Shown piece after piece: positions 1 to 7,559 of a DNA stretch of 54,090 nt. Origin of the DNA: Actinomycetota bacterium (GTDB lineage: Bacteria > Actinomycetota > Acidimicrobiia > Acidimicrobiales > Ilumatobacteraceae); NCBI GenBank assembly GCA_963169665.1, contig CAUJET010000006.1, forward strand, positions 1 to 54,090. Reading direction: 5' to 3'. Both the position numbers and the translations under genes were made by a program. The notes under the pieces were generated by a model that saw nothing but the letters and a program-made list of their open reading frames with translations, was not told the origin of the DNA and did not search any database. Positions within the stretch are counted from its first letter, which is position 1; every line of letters starts with the position of its first letter.

Positions 1-3
1 AAG

Positions 4-696
4 ATGCTCGGCGGCGTGGTGCCGTGTCCGGGCGGCTGGCTGATCCTGCCGGCTCGGCTGGCCGCCGTGACCGTGATCGTGGAAGAGCCTCTCGTCTGCA
101 AGACGCTGATCGAGGTGCTCGAGTTCAAGCCGAAGTTCGAGGCCGCGGCGATCTATGCACCGGTCGGCTTCGAAGACGAGCCGACCGGCCCGTACCGACC
201 CTGCGATCTCGAGGCTCGCGAGATGGTGGGCTGGCCGCGGCTCGCGGCCATCAAGCCGATCCCGTCGCGCGCCGCCCTGCGGGCAAAGACCCGCGAGGAC
301 GCAAAGGAGCTCGAGCCGTGGCTCACCAACGACGACTTCCGTCGTTGGAAGTGGATCCGCGAGGCGGAGCAGGAGTTCCAGCCGTTCCACCAGCGCAACT
401 GGTTCGCGGCACATCCCGACCTCAGCTTCTACGTCCTCAACGGTGACAAGCCGCTGACGAGCTCGCCGTACCAGCCCGAGGGCGTGTACGAACGGATGAA
501 CCTGATCAAGTCGAAGCTCCCGGGTGTGGAGGAGGCCGTCACGGCCACGCCGCCCGCCGGCGCCTCGCAGTTCCATCTCCTCCAGTGCGCGGGGTTGCTC
601 TGGACCGCTCGCCGTGCCGCTGGCCGAGCCGTCAACCGTCTGCCTGCCGACCCGAACTGGGACACGGCCGGCCTCCGCATGGAGATGGTCCGCTGA
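4..696 (+). CDS. DUF429-family predicted nuclease, start uncertain at window edge
   Basis: The 230-residue product matches the DUF429 family, predicted RNase H-fold nucleases of unknown substrate. I see the N-terminal PCPGGW motif, a central block with CDLEARE (family form: CD.EAR), then the PIPSRAAL stretch and a C-terminal LLWTARRAAGRA helix. The family usually has a Gly-Val-Asp strand just before C..GW; here the residue is Val, so a likely metal-binding Asp is missing. The ATG at 4 lies at the very edge and the frame is open upstream, so the true start may be outside the window. The total length is close to that of the family. The function is only as good as the family assignment. Confidence 0.6.
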   Translation: MLGGVVPCPGGWLILPARLAAVTVIVEEPLVCKTLIEVLEFKPKFEAAAIYAPVGFEDEPTGPYRPCDLEAREMVGWPRLAAIKPIPSRAALRAKTREDAKELEPWLTNDDFRRWKWIREAEQEFQPFHQRNWFAAHPDLSFYVLNGDKPLTSSPYQPEGVYERMNLIKSKLPGVEEAVTATPPAGASQFHLLQCAGLLWTARRAAGRAVNRLPADPNWDTAGLRMEMVR

Positions 697-1134
697 CTTT
701 CGGCAGTGCCGCTCCCGCACCATTCTGACGAATCGATCGCCAGCGCTCGTGTAGGGCGTCCGTGAGTGCTGCGCCGGGCTCGAGGTTCGCATGTGGACCT
801 CACGCCCGGCCGGCTGCCGACCCTGCCACCGCGAAGCTCGTTGCCGGGAAACACCTGTGCGATATGCCCATTGCGCCTCGCCTGCACCGACAGCCGCGCC
901 GACGGGAGGGTCTGTGCGTGCATCGGAGCTTGGCCTGTTCCACATGGCGCACCCTCCACACGTCGAGCCGGGGAGCGATCTCCGATCTCACCGAGGCCAT
1001 CGGTCGTTCATGCGCATTCCGAGTAGCGGGGCGTCCCCGTGCACGACTGAAGGATCGACATCGCTGATCGAACTCGATCCACGATGTTCGATCGTCGACC
1101 TCAGCGCGAGCACCGGTCGTCCCCGGGAACGCAA
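697..1134. other. Intergenic stretch with no supported gene
   Basis: About 440 bases between the DUF429 gene and the pilin terminator. Open frames exist on both strands, but they are Arg/Pro-rich, lack a ribosome site or -10/start arrangement, and resemble no family. I looked for RNase P RNA, tmRNA and cobalamin riboswitch hallmarks and could not support any of them. Confidence 0.4.
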
Positions 1135-1164
1135 ACGGGGCCGGACCCGAAGGCCCGGCCCCGT
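1135..1164. terminator. Bidirectional terminator-like hairpin
   Basis: Arms ACGGGGCCGG (1135-1144) and CCGGCCCCGT (1155-1164) form a perfect 10-bp stem with a 10-nt loop. It lies about 40 nt beyond the stop of the minus-strand pilin gene and has no T tract, as is usual in high-GC actinobacteria. Confidence 0.7.
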
Positions 1165-1206
1165 CGTGACGACGTCGTCGTCAGAGGTGTGTGACTACTG
1201 AACTGA

Positions 1207-1572
1207 TCAGGCGCACGCGTTGCTGGTCGGCGGGGTGGCCGTCGGAGCGTCGACCGTCTCGGCGGTCACGGTGCCGCCGGCGCCGATGTTGAAGGTGGTC
1301 GACTGCGAACGCAGGAAGCCGTCGGTGACGAGGCCTGCCTCGGTCGGGTCGGCCGTGGTGCCGTTCTGGGCGTACCACGCCTCGACGGCCGTCTCGAGCG
1401 TCTTCTGATCAGCAGAGCAGGCACTTGCCTGACCCTGGTCGGTGATGCCGCGCACTGCGAACACCGTCACCGTGGCGAGGATGCCGAGGATGACGATGAC
1501 GATGAGGAGCTCGACGAGGGTGAAACCCTTGTCCTGCTTCTGCTCTGCCGGAACTTCGATGATGTTTTCCAT
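1207..1572 (-). CDS. Type IV prepilin (class III-signal pilin/pseudopilin)
   Basis: This is a 121-residue pilin-like protein. Residues 1-16 form a charged leader ending in Lys-Gly, followed by FTLVELLIVIVILGILA, the prepilin peptidase (PilD) recognition and assembly helix with Phe+1 and Glu+5. The mature head is small (about 105 residues) and has two cysteines, CSAD near the helix and a C-terminal NACA, that could form the usual disulfide loop. The ATG at 1572 was chosen over an upstream extension because GGGAGGA sits about 10 nt before it and the leader is then of normal length. It is inserted in the membrane and then assembled into a pilus or secretion pseudopilus. No pilB, pilC or pilD is in the window, so its assembly machinery must be encoded elsewhere. 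Confidence 0.85.
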   Translation of the reverse strand: MENIIEVPAEQKQDKGFTLVELLIVIVILGILATVTVFAVRGITDQGQASACSADQKTLETAVEAWYAQNGTTADPTEAGLVTDGFLRSQSTTFNIGAGGTVTAETVDAPTATPPTSNACA

Positions 1573-1658
1573 GTGAGGGTGTCCTCCCGCTTTCGTTTGC
1601 TTGTCCCACGAAACGCCGGGGCAAGCGAACAACCCGCCCAAACGCAGAAGGGGTTTCG

Positions 1659-1676
1659 GTCCCCCGACGGGGGGAC
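1659..1676. promoter_or_regulatory. Hairpin in the pilin 5' leader
   Basis: GTCCCCC (1659-1665) pairs with GGGGGAC (1670-1676) around a four-base loop, about 90 nt upstream of the minus-strand pilin start. A second weaker stem (TTTCGT/ACGAAA on the minus strand, about 1586-1612) sits right before the ribosome site. The leader looks structured; I could not match it to the c-di-GMP-I riboswitch consensus. Confidence 0.4.
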
Positions 1677-1810
1677 TTGAGAACGAGATCGTCAAGACTT
1701 CTTGAAGAAGGATCTCAAGCACGACCGTCCGGCCGCCGATGTAAACGGCACGAAGCCAGCCGAGCTCGACCGAGCTCGGCGACACGCCCGTGACGGGCCG
1801 GGAGGACAGC

Positions 1811-2338
1811 GTGCGCCGCAAGAAACTGGGCAACGACGAGACGAGCTGGGACGACGACCCCACGCCCGCGCCGCCGGAAGACTTCCTCCCCGACGAGGCC
1901 GTGCAGGAGGTACGGCTCGCGAGCAACGACCTGCGCGACCGAGTCAGCAAGCTCGAGACGCAGATGATGGCGCAGTACACGGCGATGGCCGCGTACGCGC
2001 AGATCGCGCAGAACAACTCCGAGGCGGTGCGCGCCGAAGGTCGTCACGACCTCGATCGCTCACAGTCGACGCTCATCGGTCTCATCGAGCGCGTGCGCCG
2101 CGAATGCGCCGACGCGATCCAGGGCGCGCAGCTGCGCCAGGGTGTCGGCGACGGCAGCGACGGCGCTCGCCTCGCACAGCTGGAGCAGCGCTTCGACGGC
2201 CTCGCCGCAGCGCTCGAGCGCAGCATCGAGACCCAACGCGCGTTGGCCGAGCAGGTGGCCGCGCTGATCGACGAGAAGATGCACCGCGAGGGCTGGCTGG
2301 TCGCCAACGGCGGCAGCGACGACCTCAGCATCCGCTGA
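1811..2338 (+). CDS. Hypothetical coiled-coil protein
   Basis: 175 residues, no family recognised. The N-terminal third is acidic and Pro-rich; from about residue 30 the protein is nearly all predicted helix with heptad-like spacing (a first segment around VSKLETQMM, a second around LAQLEQRF to the C-terminal EQVAALIDEK), which suggests a parallel coiled coil. There is no signal peptide or TM segment, so it is cytoplasmic. The GTG at 1811 was chosen because GGGAGGAC ends 6 nt before it; a GTG at 1790 would add seven residues but has no ribosome site. It is divergent from the pilin gene with a shared ~240-bp upstream region, so a role in pilus biology is possible but unproven. Confidence 0.6.
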   Translation: MRRKKLGNDETSWDDDPTPAPPEDFLPDEAVQEVRLASNDLRDRVSKLETQMMAQYTAMAAYAQIAQNNSEAVRAEGRHDLDRSQSTLIGLIERVRRECADAIQGAQLRQGVGDGSDGARLAQLEQRFDGLAAALERSIETQRALAEQVAALIDEKMHREGWLVANGGSDDLSIR

Positions 2339-2404
2339 CCATCGGCGCCCGATCACCACACCGCCGTGCACCGACGCGTTCGGGGTGCTCGGGTCGTCGC
2401 GGTC

Positions 2405-2410
2405 TACGGT
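2405..2410 (+). promoter_or_regulatory. -10 hexamer TACGGT of rlmI (leaderless)
   Basis: TACGGT ends 6 nt before the GTG at 2417, placing the predicted transcription start on or next to the start codon. This spacing decides the start choice. Confidence 0.55.
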
Positions 2411-2416
2411 GACCGA

Positions 2417-3634
2417 GTGACCTCGCCCTTCCGATCCGATGCGACACCCGCGCCCCGCGGCACGGTGACCCTGCGCGCCGGGCGCGAGCGTTCGATCACA
2501 CGGCGGCACCCCTGGATCTTCAGCGGCGGCATCGCCGACGTGCACGGGCGACCCGCACCCGGTGACACCGTGCTGGTCGAGGGCGACGACGGCCGCCCGC
2601 TCGGACTCGGCGCGTACAGCCCCGAGTCGCAGATCAGGGTGCGGATGTGGACGTTCGACCCGGCCGCCGTGGTGGACGACGCGTTCGTCACCGAGCGCAT
2701 CGTCGCCGCTGCCTCGCGGCGCGACGCGCTGCTCGCCTCAGGGACCGATTCGGCCCGCCTGGTCTTCAGCGAGGCCGACGGCGTGCCGGGCGCGGTGGCC
2801 GACCGTTACGGCGACACCATCGTGGTGCAGCTCACCACCGCTGGGGCGGACGCGTGGCGCGAGGTCGTTGCAGATGCACTGTTCTCCCTCCCTGGGGTGC
2901 GCTGTGTCTACGAGCGCAGCGACGCCGACGTCCGCGAACGTGAGGGACTCGACGCTCGCATCGGCCTGATGCGCGGCGAGGATCCCGATCCCGATCTCGT
3001 CGCGCACGAGGCGTCGTGGCGGTACGTGGTCGACGTCGCTGGCGGCCACAAGACCGGCTTCTACCTCGACCAGCGAAGTGCCCGCGCTGCGATCGCACGC
3101 CTCGCGAACGGACGCCGGTTCCTCAACGTGTTCTCCTACACGGGCGCGTTCTCCGTGGTCGCCGCCGGCAGTGGTGCGGCCGACATCCTCAGCATCGACT
3201 CGTCAGCGCCGGCGCTCGACGTCGCCCGCCGCAACGGCGAGGTGAACGGTCTCGACGTGGGCGAACTGATGGAGGCCGATGCCTTCACTGCGCTGCGCGG
3301 CCTGCGCGACCGGGCACGCCAGTACGACCTGATCGCGCTCGATCCACCCAAGCTCGCCAACAACGAACGCCAGCTCGAGAAGGCGTCACGCGCCTACAAG
3401 GACCTCAACCTGCTCGCGATCAAGCTGCTCGCACCTGGCGGCACGCTGCTGACGTGGAGCTGCAGCGGCGCGATGAACGCCGACCTGTTCCAGAAGGTGG
3501 TCGCCGGCGCCGCACTCGACGCGGGGCGCACCGTGCGCATCGTCGACCGGTTGAGCCAGCCGAGCGATCACCCGGTGCCGCTCGCCTTCCCCGAGGCCGA
3601 GTACCTGAAGGGCCTCGTGCTCGAAGCCGAGTGA
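2417..3634 (+). CDS. rlmI: 23S rRNA (cytosine-C5)-methyltransferase RlmI-like
   Basis: 405 residues, the normal RlmI/Rv-type length. The N-terminal PUA RNA-binding domain (about 10-85) carries RHPWIFSGGI; a central domain follows; the C-terminal Rossmann methyltransferase (about 200-400) has the SAM loop NVFSYTGAFSV, the DPPK motif IV, and a Cys in TWSCSGAMN at the position of the catalytic thiol. It would transfer a methyl from SAM to C5 of one 23S rRNA cytosine in the cytoplasm. The longer open frame starts at 2366, but the GTG at 2417 is favoured because a TACGGT -10 box sits 6 nt upstream. It faces the epimerase gene tail to tail. The exact rRNA position is inferred from family membership. 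Confidence 0.88.
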   Translation: MTSPFRSDATPAPRGTVTLRAGRERSITRRHPWIFSGGIADVHGRPAPGDTVLVEGDDGRPLGLGAYSPESQIRVRMWTFDPAAVVDDAFVTERIVAAASRRDALLASGTDSARLVFSEADGVPGAVADRYGDTIVVQLTTAGADAWREVVADALFSLPGVRCVYERSDADVREREGLDARIGLMRGEDPDPDLVAHEASWRYVVDVAGGHKTGFYLDQRSARAAIARLANGRRFLNVFSYTGAFSVVAAGSGAADILSIDSSAPALDVARRNGEVNGLDVGELMEADAFTALRGLRDRARQYDLIALDPPKLANNERQLEKASRAYKDLNLLAIKLLAPGGTLLTWSCSGAMNADLFQKVVAGAALDAGRTVRIVDRLSQPSDHPVPLAFPEAEYLKGLVLEAE

Positions 3635-3676
3635 GAGGCGGACGACGCGGCCGCCACCTCGTCGTGGCGCAGCGGC

Positions 3677-4096
3677 TCAGTGACCCGAGCCGGGGTTCTC
3701 CTGCACGAGCTCGATCAGCGTGCCGAAGCTGCCCTTGGGGTGGATGAACGCCACCGTGGTGCCACGGCTGCCGGGGCGGGGCGCCTTGTCGATCGCGGTC
3801 GCGCCGGCGGCGAGCATCGCGTCGAGCGCCTCCTGGCAGTTGTCGACGCGGTAGCCGATGTGGTGCAGGCCCTCGCCGCGCTTTTCGATGCTCTTCGCGA
3901 TCGGGCTGTCGGGACGGGTGGCCGCGGTGAGCTGGATGTAGCTGTCTGCCACCTTCACCAGCGCCTCCTCCACCCCGTCGCTCTCGACGATCTCGCGGTG
4001 GTGCACCTCGGCACCGAAGGCCTGCTGGTAGTAGGCGATGGCCGCCTCCAGGTCCTTGACGGCGATGGCCACGTGGTCGATCTCGGTGAGCAGCAT
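3677..4096 (-). CDS. mce: Methylmalonyl-CoA epimerase
   Basis: 139 residues with a complete VOC (glyoxalase-fold) architecture: two beta-alpha-beta-beta-beta modules. It starts with IDHVAIAVKDLEAAIAYY, the second module has GLHHIGYRVDN, and it ends with GSFGTLIELVQ. The conserved His (DHVAIAV, LHHIGYRV) and Glu (LIELV) residues are the cobalt/metal ligands of the family. It interconverts (2S)- and (2R)-methylmalonyl-CoA, linking propionyl-CoA carboxylation or ethylmalonyl-CoA pathway products to mutase. A weak TTCACT lies 6 nt before the ATG. Related genes in the window are ccr (2 kb away) and pccB (21 kb away). No mutase is present here. Confidence 0.9.
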   Translation of the reverse strand: MLLTEIDHVAIAVKDLEAAIAYYQQAFGAEVHHREIVESDGVEEALVKVADSYIQLTAATRPDSPIAKSIEKRGEGLHHIGYRVDNCQEALDAMLAAGATAIDKAPRPGSRGTTVAFIHPKGSFGTLIELVQENPGSGH

Positions 4097-4221
4097 CCGC
4101 CCAGTGAAACAGACGGCGCACCGGTGGCGTCAAGACGGACATGGACGACGACCCGCCGCCGGTGACCGTGGGCTCCGCTACGCCCACCGTCTACGGGGTC
4201 ACACTGGTGCCCGGAGACCAC

Positions 4222-4713
4222 ATGCGACCACGCACCACCGACACCGGCCGTTCGGCCTTCGACGACTTCTACCGAACCCACCGTGCCGACGCGGTGCGCT
4301 GGGCGATCGCGCTCGTCGGCGATCGTGCCGTCGCCGAGGAGCTCGCTCAGGACTCGCTCGCTGCCGTCGGTGCCAAGCTGCGCACGATCGACAACCCGGC
4401 CGGCTACCTGCGCCGGACGGTGGTGAACCGCGCATCGTCGTGGCATCGCTCGAACGCTCGCGAGCGCCGACGTCTGCGTCGGGCGACGGCCGGACAGCCC
4501 ACCAGCTACACCAGCGAGACAGGCGAGATGCTCGACGCGCTGTCGGCCCTGCCGTACCGGCAGCGGGCAGCGGTCACGCTCCGCTACTGGAGCGACTGGA
4601 CCGACGATCAGATCGCCGATGCGCTCGATTGCGCGCCGTCCACCGTCCGGGTGCTGTTGCACCGAGGTCTGGCCGCACTGGAGCAGGACCTGCGCGAGGA
4701 GGACGCACGATGA
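4222..4713 (+). CDS. ECF-type RNA polymerase sigma factor
   Basis: 163 residues, close to SigE-subfamily actinobacterial ECF factors. Region 2 (about 10-75) has FDDFYRTHRADAVRWA and an EELAQDSLAAV helix; region 4 (about 100-155) has LSALPYRQRAAVTLRYWSD followed by the recognition helix around CAPSTVRVLLHRGL. The ATG at 4222 is chosen over 4141 because GGAG lies 5 nt upstream and homologues begin just before region 2. The stop overlaps the next start (ATGA), so the two are translationally coupled. Such pairs are normally sigma factor and membrane-bound regulator, so it probably responds to an envelope signal through its partner. Confidence 0.88.
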   Translation: MRPRTTDTGRSAFDDFYRTHRADAVRWAIALVGDRAVAEELAQDSLAAVGAKLRTIDNPAGYLRRTVVNRASSWHRSNARERRRLRRATAGQPTSYTSETGEMLDALSALPYRQRAAVTLRYWSDWTDDQIADALDCAPSTVRVLLHRGLAALEQDLREEDAR

Positions 4714-5915
4714 GCGAACGCAACGACCGCCGCAGCGCGGGCCGCGCCGACCGCACGACCGAGCACGACGCGGTGATCGAGCGTCTCCGGAGCGCGCTGG
4801 AGGAGGTGGCCATGGGCGCCGAACTCGGCACCGGTCCCGGCGTCGTCGACGTGCGCCCGGCGGGGTCGGTCACCGTTGCCGGACGGACGACGGTCGACGC
4901 ACCGGCCGCGTCTGAAGAACCCGACGCACCAACCATCGCGATCGGGGCGACGGCATCGACCAGCGGCCACGACCGGTCGGGCCGTCACCGGACCGGCACG
5001 ATCCTGGGCGTCGCCGCGGCGTGCGCCGCACTGATCGGCGGCGCGACCTGGGCGCTCAGCCAGCGGTCGCCGAGCCCGGTCGACGAGGGCGCACCTGCCC
5101 CGGACGTGACGGTGGAGGAGCCGCCGATGACGACGATCCTCGGTGCCGGCGACCCGTGGTTCACGCTCGCGTCGGCCAACCTGGTGCCCGGCGCGATCTC
5201 GCGGCCGGAGCGGTTCCCCGCGGACAACGAGCCGCTGTTCCAGTCGTGGCGCGTCGTCGGTGACGGCCTCGACGGCTTCCTGTTCGCGACCATCACCGCC
5301 GATCGTGCGATCGAGCGACCCGAGGTCGGCGACGCGAGCACGGTCGACGAGTTGGCGGGCGTGCCGGAGGGGCGGGCCTGGCTCGTGTTCCCTCCGTCGG
5401 ACGCCGACGCGTTCGCCGCGCCGTCGCTGTGGTGGTCGCGGGCGGACGGGAGCCTGTGGGTCTTCGACGAGCAGGGCCTGTACAGCGCCGTGTCGTCGAA
5501 CATCTGGATCGACCTGGTGCTCGGCTCCGAGCAGGGATCGGGCGTGCCGATCGTGCTGCCCTCGGCGAACGCGACCGTGATCTCGGTGGGGATCACCTCC
5601 ACGGTCGTGATCACCCAGCAGTACACGGGCACCACCGCCGGCACGGTCGACCTGACGGTCACCGACGGCGCCGCAGCGCCCTCCGCGCTCGCCCAGGCGG
5701 TGACTGTCGAGCCGGTCACCGTCGCCGACCGCGAGGGCTGGAAGGGCACCTACGGCGACGGGCACGTGGAGGTCGTGTGGAACGTGGGCGGTGGCTGGTG
5801 GGGCCTGCTCGGCATCAGCACCGAACTGGCCGAGCAGGCCGACGGCATCATCGCCGCCGTCGCCCCCACCGGCGACGCCGTCATCCCCGCCACCCCCGTC
5901 GCACCCCCACCCTGA
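4710..5915 (+). CDS. Single-pass membrane protein, probable partner/anti-sigma of the ECF factor
   Basis: 401 residues, no named family recognised. About 95 cytoplasmic residues, Asp/Glu/Arg-rich and with a helical EHDAVIERLRSALEEV segment, precede one TM helix (about 95-116, ILGVAAACAALIGGATWAL); the rest is an exported domain of about 285 residues with many beta-like stretches and Trp residues, ending in a Pro-rich tail. The start has a strong GAGGAGGA site and overlaps the sigma gene by ATGA. The topology (N-in, C-out) and coupling fit an anti-sigma factor, but I see no zinc-finger HxxxCxxC motif typical of ZAS proteins, so the sigma-binding mode would differ. Role inferred from context only. 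Confidence 0.7.
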   Translation: MSERNDRRSAGRADRTTEHDAVIERLRSALEEVAMGAELGTGPGVVDVRPAGSVTVAGRTTVDAPAASEEPDAPTIAIGATASTSGHDRSGRHRTGTILGVAAACAALIGGATWALSQRSPSPVDEGAPAPDVTVEEPPMTTILGAGDPWFTLASANLVPGAISRPERFPADNEPLFQSWRVVGDGLDGFLFATITADRAIERPEVGDASTVDELAGVPEGRAWLVFPPSDADAFAAPSLWWSRADGSLWVFDEQGLYSAVSSNIWIDLVLGSEQGSGVPIVLPSANATVISVGITSTVVITQQYTGTTAGTVDLTVTDGAAAPSALAQAVTVEPVTVADREGWKGTYGDGHVEVVWNVGGGWWGLLGISTELAEQADGIIAAVAPTGDAVIPATPVAPPP

Positions 5916-5921
5916 CCCAGC

Positions 5922-6030
5922 GCGTTCGGTCACTTTCGCGTCGTATCGACGCGTTCGCGCACAATCGCTGCAGCGGCCACCTTGCGTCTGTTCGCGAACG
6001 CGTCACCCTGACGCGAAAGTGAGCAAACGC
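5922..6030. repeat. 109-nt nested palindrome between convergent genes
   Basis: Outer 13-bp arms TCACTTTCGCGTC (5930-5942) and GACGCGAAAGTGA (6010-6022) are perfect. After a 5x5 internal loop come perfect 12-bp inner arms GACGCGTTCGCG (5948-5959) and CGCGAACGCGTC (5993-6004), around a 33-nt loop. Five more pairs extend the base (5922-5926 with 6026-6030). It lies between the stops of two convergent genes, so it can end transcription both ways, but it is much longer than a terminator needs and resembles a REP/MITE-like element. Confidence 0.75.
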
Positions 6031-6041
6031 GGCGGGTGGGG

Positions 6042-7370
6042 TCAGCGACGGAAGAGGTGGAGCTTGTCGCCGACCTTGTCGCGCAGTTCCTGATCGGTGA
6101 CGCCGAGGCCGGCCTCGGGGGCCAGTGCGAGCACGCCGATCTTGCCCTCGTGCATGTTGTGGTGCACCTGGAACGCAGCCTCGCCCGTGTGCTCGAGGTC
6201 GAAGGTCTGACTGAGTACCGGGTGGATCATCCCCTTGGCGATCAGACGGTTGGCCTCCCAGGCCTCCTTGTAGTTCGCGAAGTGCGACCCGACGAGGTTC
6301 TTCAGACGCATCCAGAAGTGGCGGTTGTCGAACTCCATCATGAAGCCGCTCGTGGCCGCACAGGTGACGACGGTGCCACCGCGCTTGGCCACGTACATCG
6401 ACGCACCGAACGTCGAGCGACCCGGGTGCTCGAACACGATGTCGGGATCCTCGCCGCACAGCTCGCGGATGTCCTTGCCGAGACGGCGCCACTCGCTCTC
6501 GTCGTGGGTGCGCTCGTCCTTCCAGAACTGGTAGCCGGCAGCGGCGCGGTCGATGATGTGCTCGACACCCATGTTGCGCAGGATCTGCGCCTTGTCCGCC
6601 GAGCTGACGACGCAGACCGGAATGCCGCCGCCGTTCAGCACGTACTGCGCCGCGTAGGCACCGATGCCACCCGTTGCCCCCCAGATGAGCACGACGTCGC
6701 CCTGCTTCATGCGGGCACCGTGCTTGCCGACGAGCATGCGGTAGCTGGTGGAGTTGCAGAGCGCGTTGACGGCTGCCTCCTCCCACGTGAGGTGCGCCGG
6801 CTTGGGCATCAGCTGGTTGGCCTTCACCACACACATGTCGGCGAGGCCACCGAAGTTGGTCTCGTACCCCCAGATGCGCTGGTTGGCGGCCATCATCGAG
6901 TCGTCGTGGGCGCTCTGGTCCTGGTCGTCGACATGGTTGCAGTGGACCGTGACACGGTCGCCCGGCTTCCACGAGCGCACGGCCGAGCCGACCTGCAACA
7001 CGACACCGGAGGCGTCGCTGCCGACCACCTGGTACGGCCGGTCGTGGCGGCGTGCCCACTCGCTCTCGCGGGCGAGGCGCTTCATCGGGCCGAAGGTGCT
7101 GACCGGCTCGAAGATGCTGCTCCACACGGTGTTGAAGTTGATGCTGCTCGCCATGACCGCGAGGTACACCTCGTCGGGCGCCAGCTCGGGCGTGGCCACC
7201 TCGCCGACGTGGAGGCTCTTGCGCGGATCCTTCTCCTTGGAGGGCACGCCGGCCCACATCTCCTGCTCCTCGGCCAACACGTGCACGGCGCGGTAGCTCT
7301 CGGGGATGGGCAGGGCGGCGATGTCGTCGCTGGACGCGCCCGACTGGATGGCATCGAGGATCTGCTGCAT
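6042..7370 (-). CDS. ccrA: Crotonyl-CoA carboxylase/reductase
   Basis: 442 residues, full length for the medium-chain dehydrogenase/reductase family member Ccr. It reductively carboxylates crotonyl-CoA to ethylmalonyl-CoA with NADPH and CO2. The Rossmann loop IWGATGGIGAYAAQY (about 229-243) binds NADPH. The CO2-pocket residues known from Kitasatospora Ccr are visible: Asn80 (INFNTVW), Glu170 (GYETNFGG) and His363 (GSHFANY); the aromatic residue before the Glu is Tyr here rather than Phe. A TAACAT box ends 6 nt before the ATG, so the message is probably leaderless. Ccr defines the ethylmalonyl-CoA pathway for acetyl-CoA assimilation, or can supply extender units for polyketides; no polyketide genes are seen, favouring central metabolism. 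Confidence 0.95.
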   Translation of the reverse strand: MQQILDAIQSGASSDDIAALPIPESYRAVHVLAEEQEMWAGVPSKEKDPRKSLHVGEVATPELAPDEVYLAVMASSINFNTVWSSIFEPVSTFGPMKRLARESEWARRHDRPYQVVGSDASGVVLQVGSAVRSWKPGDRVTVHCNHVDDQDQSAHDDSMMAANQRIWGYETNFGGLADMCVVKANQLMPKPAHLTWEEAAVNALCNSTSYRMLVGKHGARMKQGDVVLIWGATGGIGAYAAQYVLNGGGIPVCVVSSADKAQILRNMGVEHIIDRAAAGYQFWKDERTHDESEWRRLGKDIRELCGEDPDIVFEHPGRSTFGASMYVAKRGGTVVTCAATSGFMMEFDNRHFWMRLKNLVGSHFANYKEAWEANRLIAKGMIHPVLSQTFDLEHTGEAAFQVHHNMHEGKIGVLALAPEAGLGVTDQELRDKVGDKLHLFRR

Positions 7371-7376
7371 GTCGGG

Positions 7377-7382
7377 ATGTTA
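7377..7382 (-). promoter_or_regulatory. -10 hexamer TAACAT of ccr (leaderless)
   Basis: On the minus strand TAACAT is followed by 6 nt and the ATG at 7370. Confidence 0.55.
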
Positions 7383-7451
7383 CTGATGGGTAGCTACGTC
7401 GACGCAACCGGCCGTCCCAACCGATCCGTCCGATGCGAACCGCGGCCCCGG

Positions 7452-7519
7452 GCGCTCCTGGGGCACCTCCTGAGGCGCTCCTGAGGCGCTCCTGAGGTGC
7501 GCCTGGGGTGCTCCCGGGG
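7452..7519. repeat. 11-bp imperfect tandem repeat, about six copies
   Basis: Units based on GCGCTCCTGAG recur every 11 bp (one step of 12) between divergent ccr and the GH18-like gene. The central three copies are nearly identical; the flanks drift to CCTGG and CCCGG. The unit length is not a multiple of three and no frame is conserved. Confidence 0.7.
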
Positions 7520-7546
7520 CGCGGGGACATCGGAAACGCTCGCTTG

Positions 7547-7552
7547 TAGGGT
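7547..7552 (+). promoter_or_regulatory. -10 hexamer TAGGGT (leaderless)
   Basis: Seven nt separate TAGGGT from the ATG at 7560 and support that start over an upstream extension. Confidence 0.5.
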
Positions 7553-7559
7553 CGCGGGG

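Noticed and set aside
1573..1680. c-di-GMP-I riboswitch before the pilin gene
   Set aside because: Some GGGAC and GCAAAC strings are present, but the conserved order and the tetraloop-receptor pair are not.
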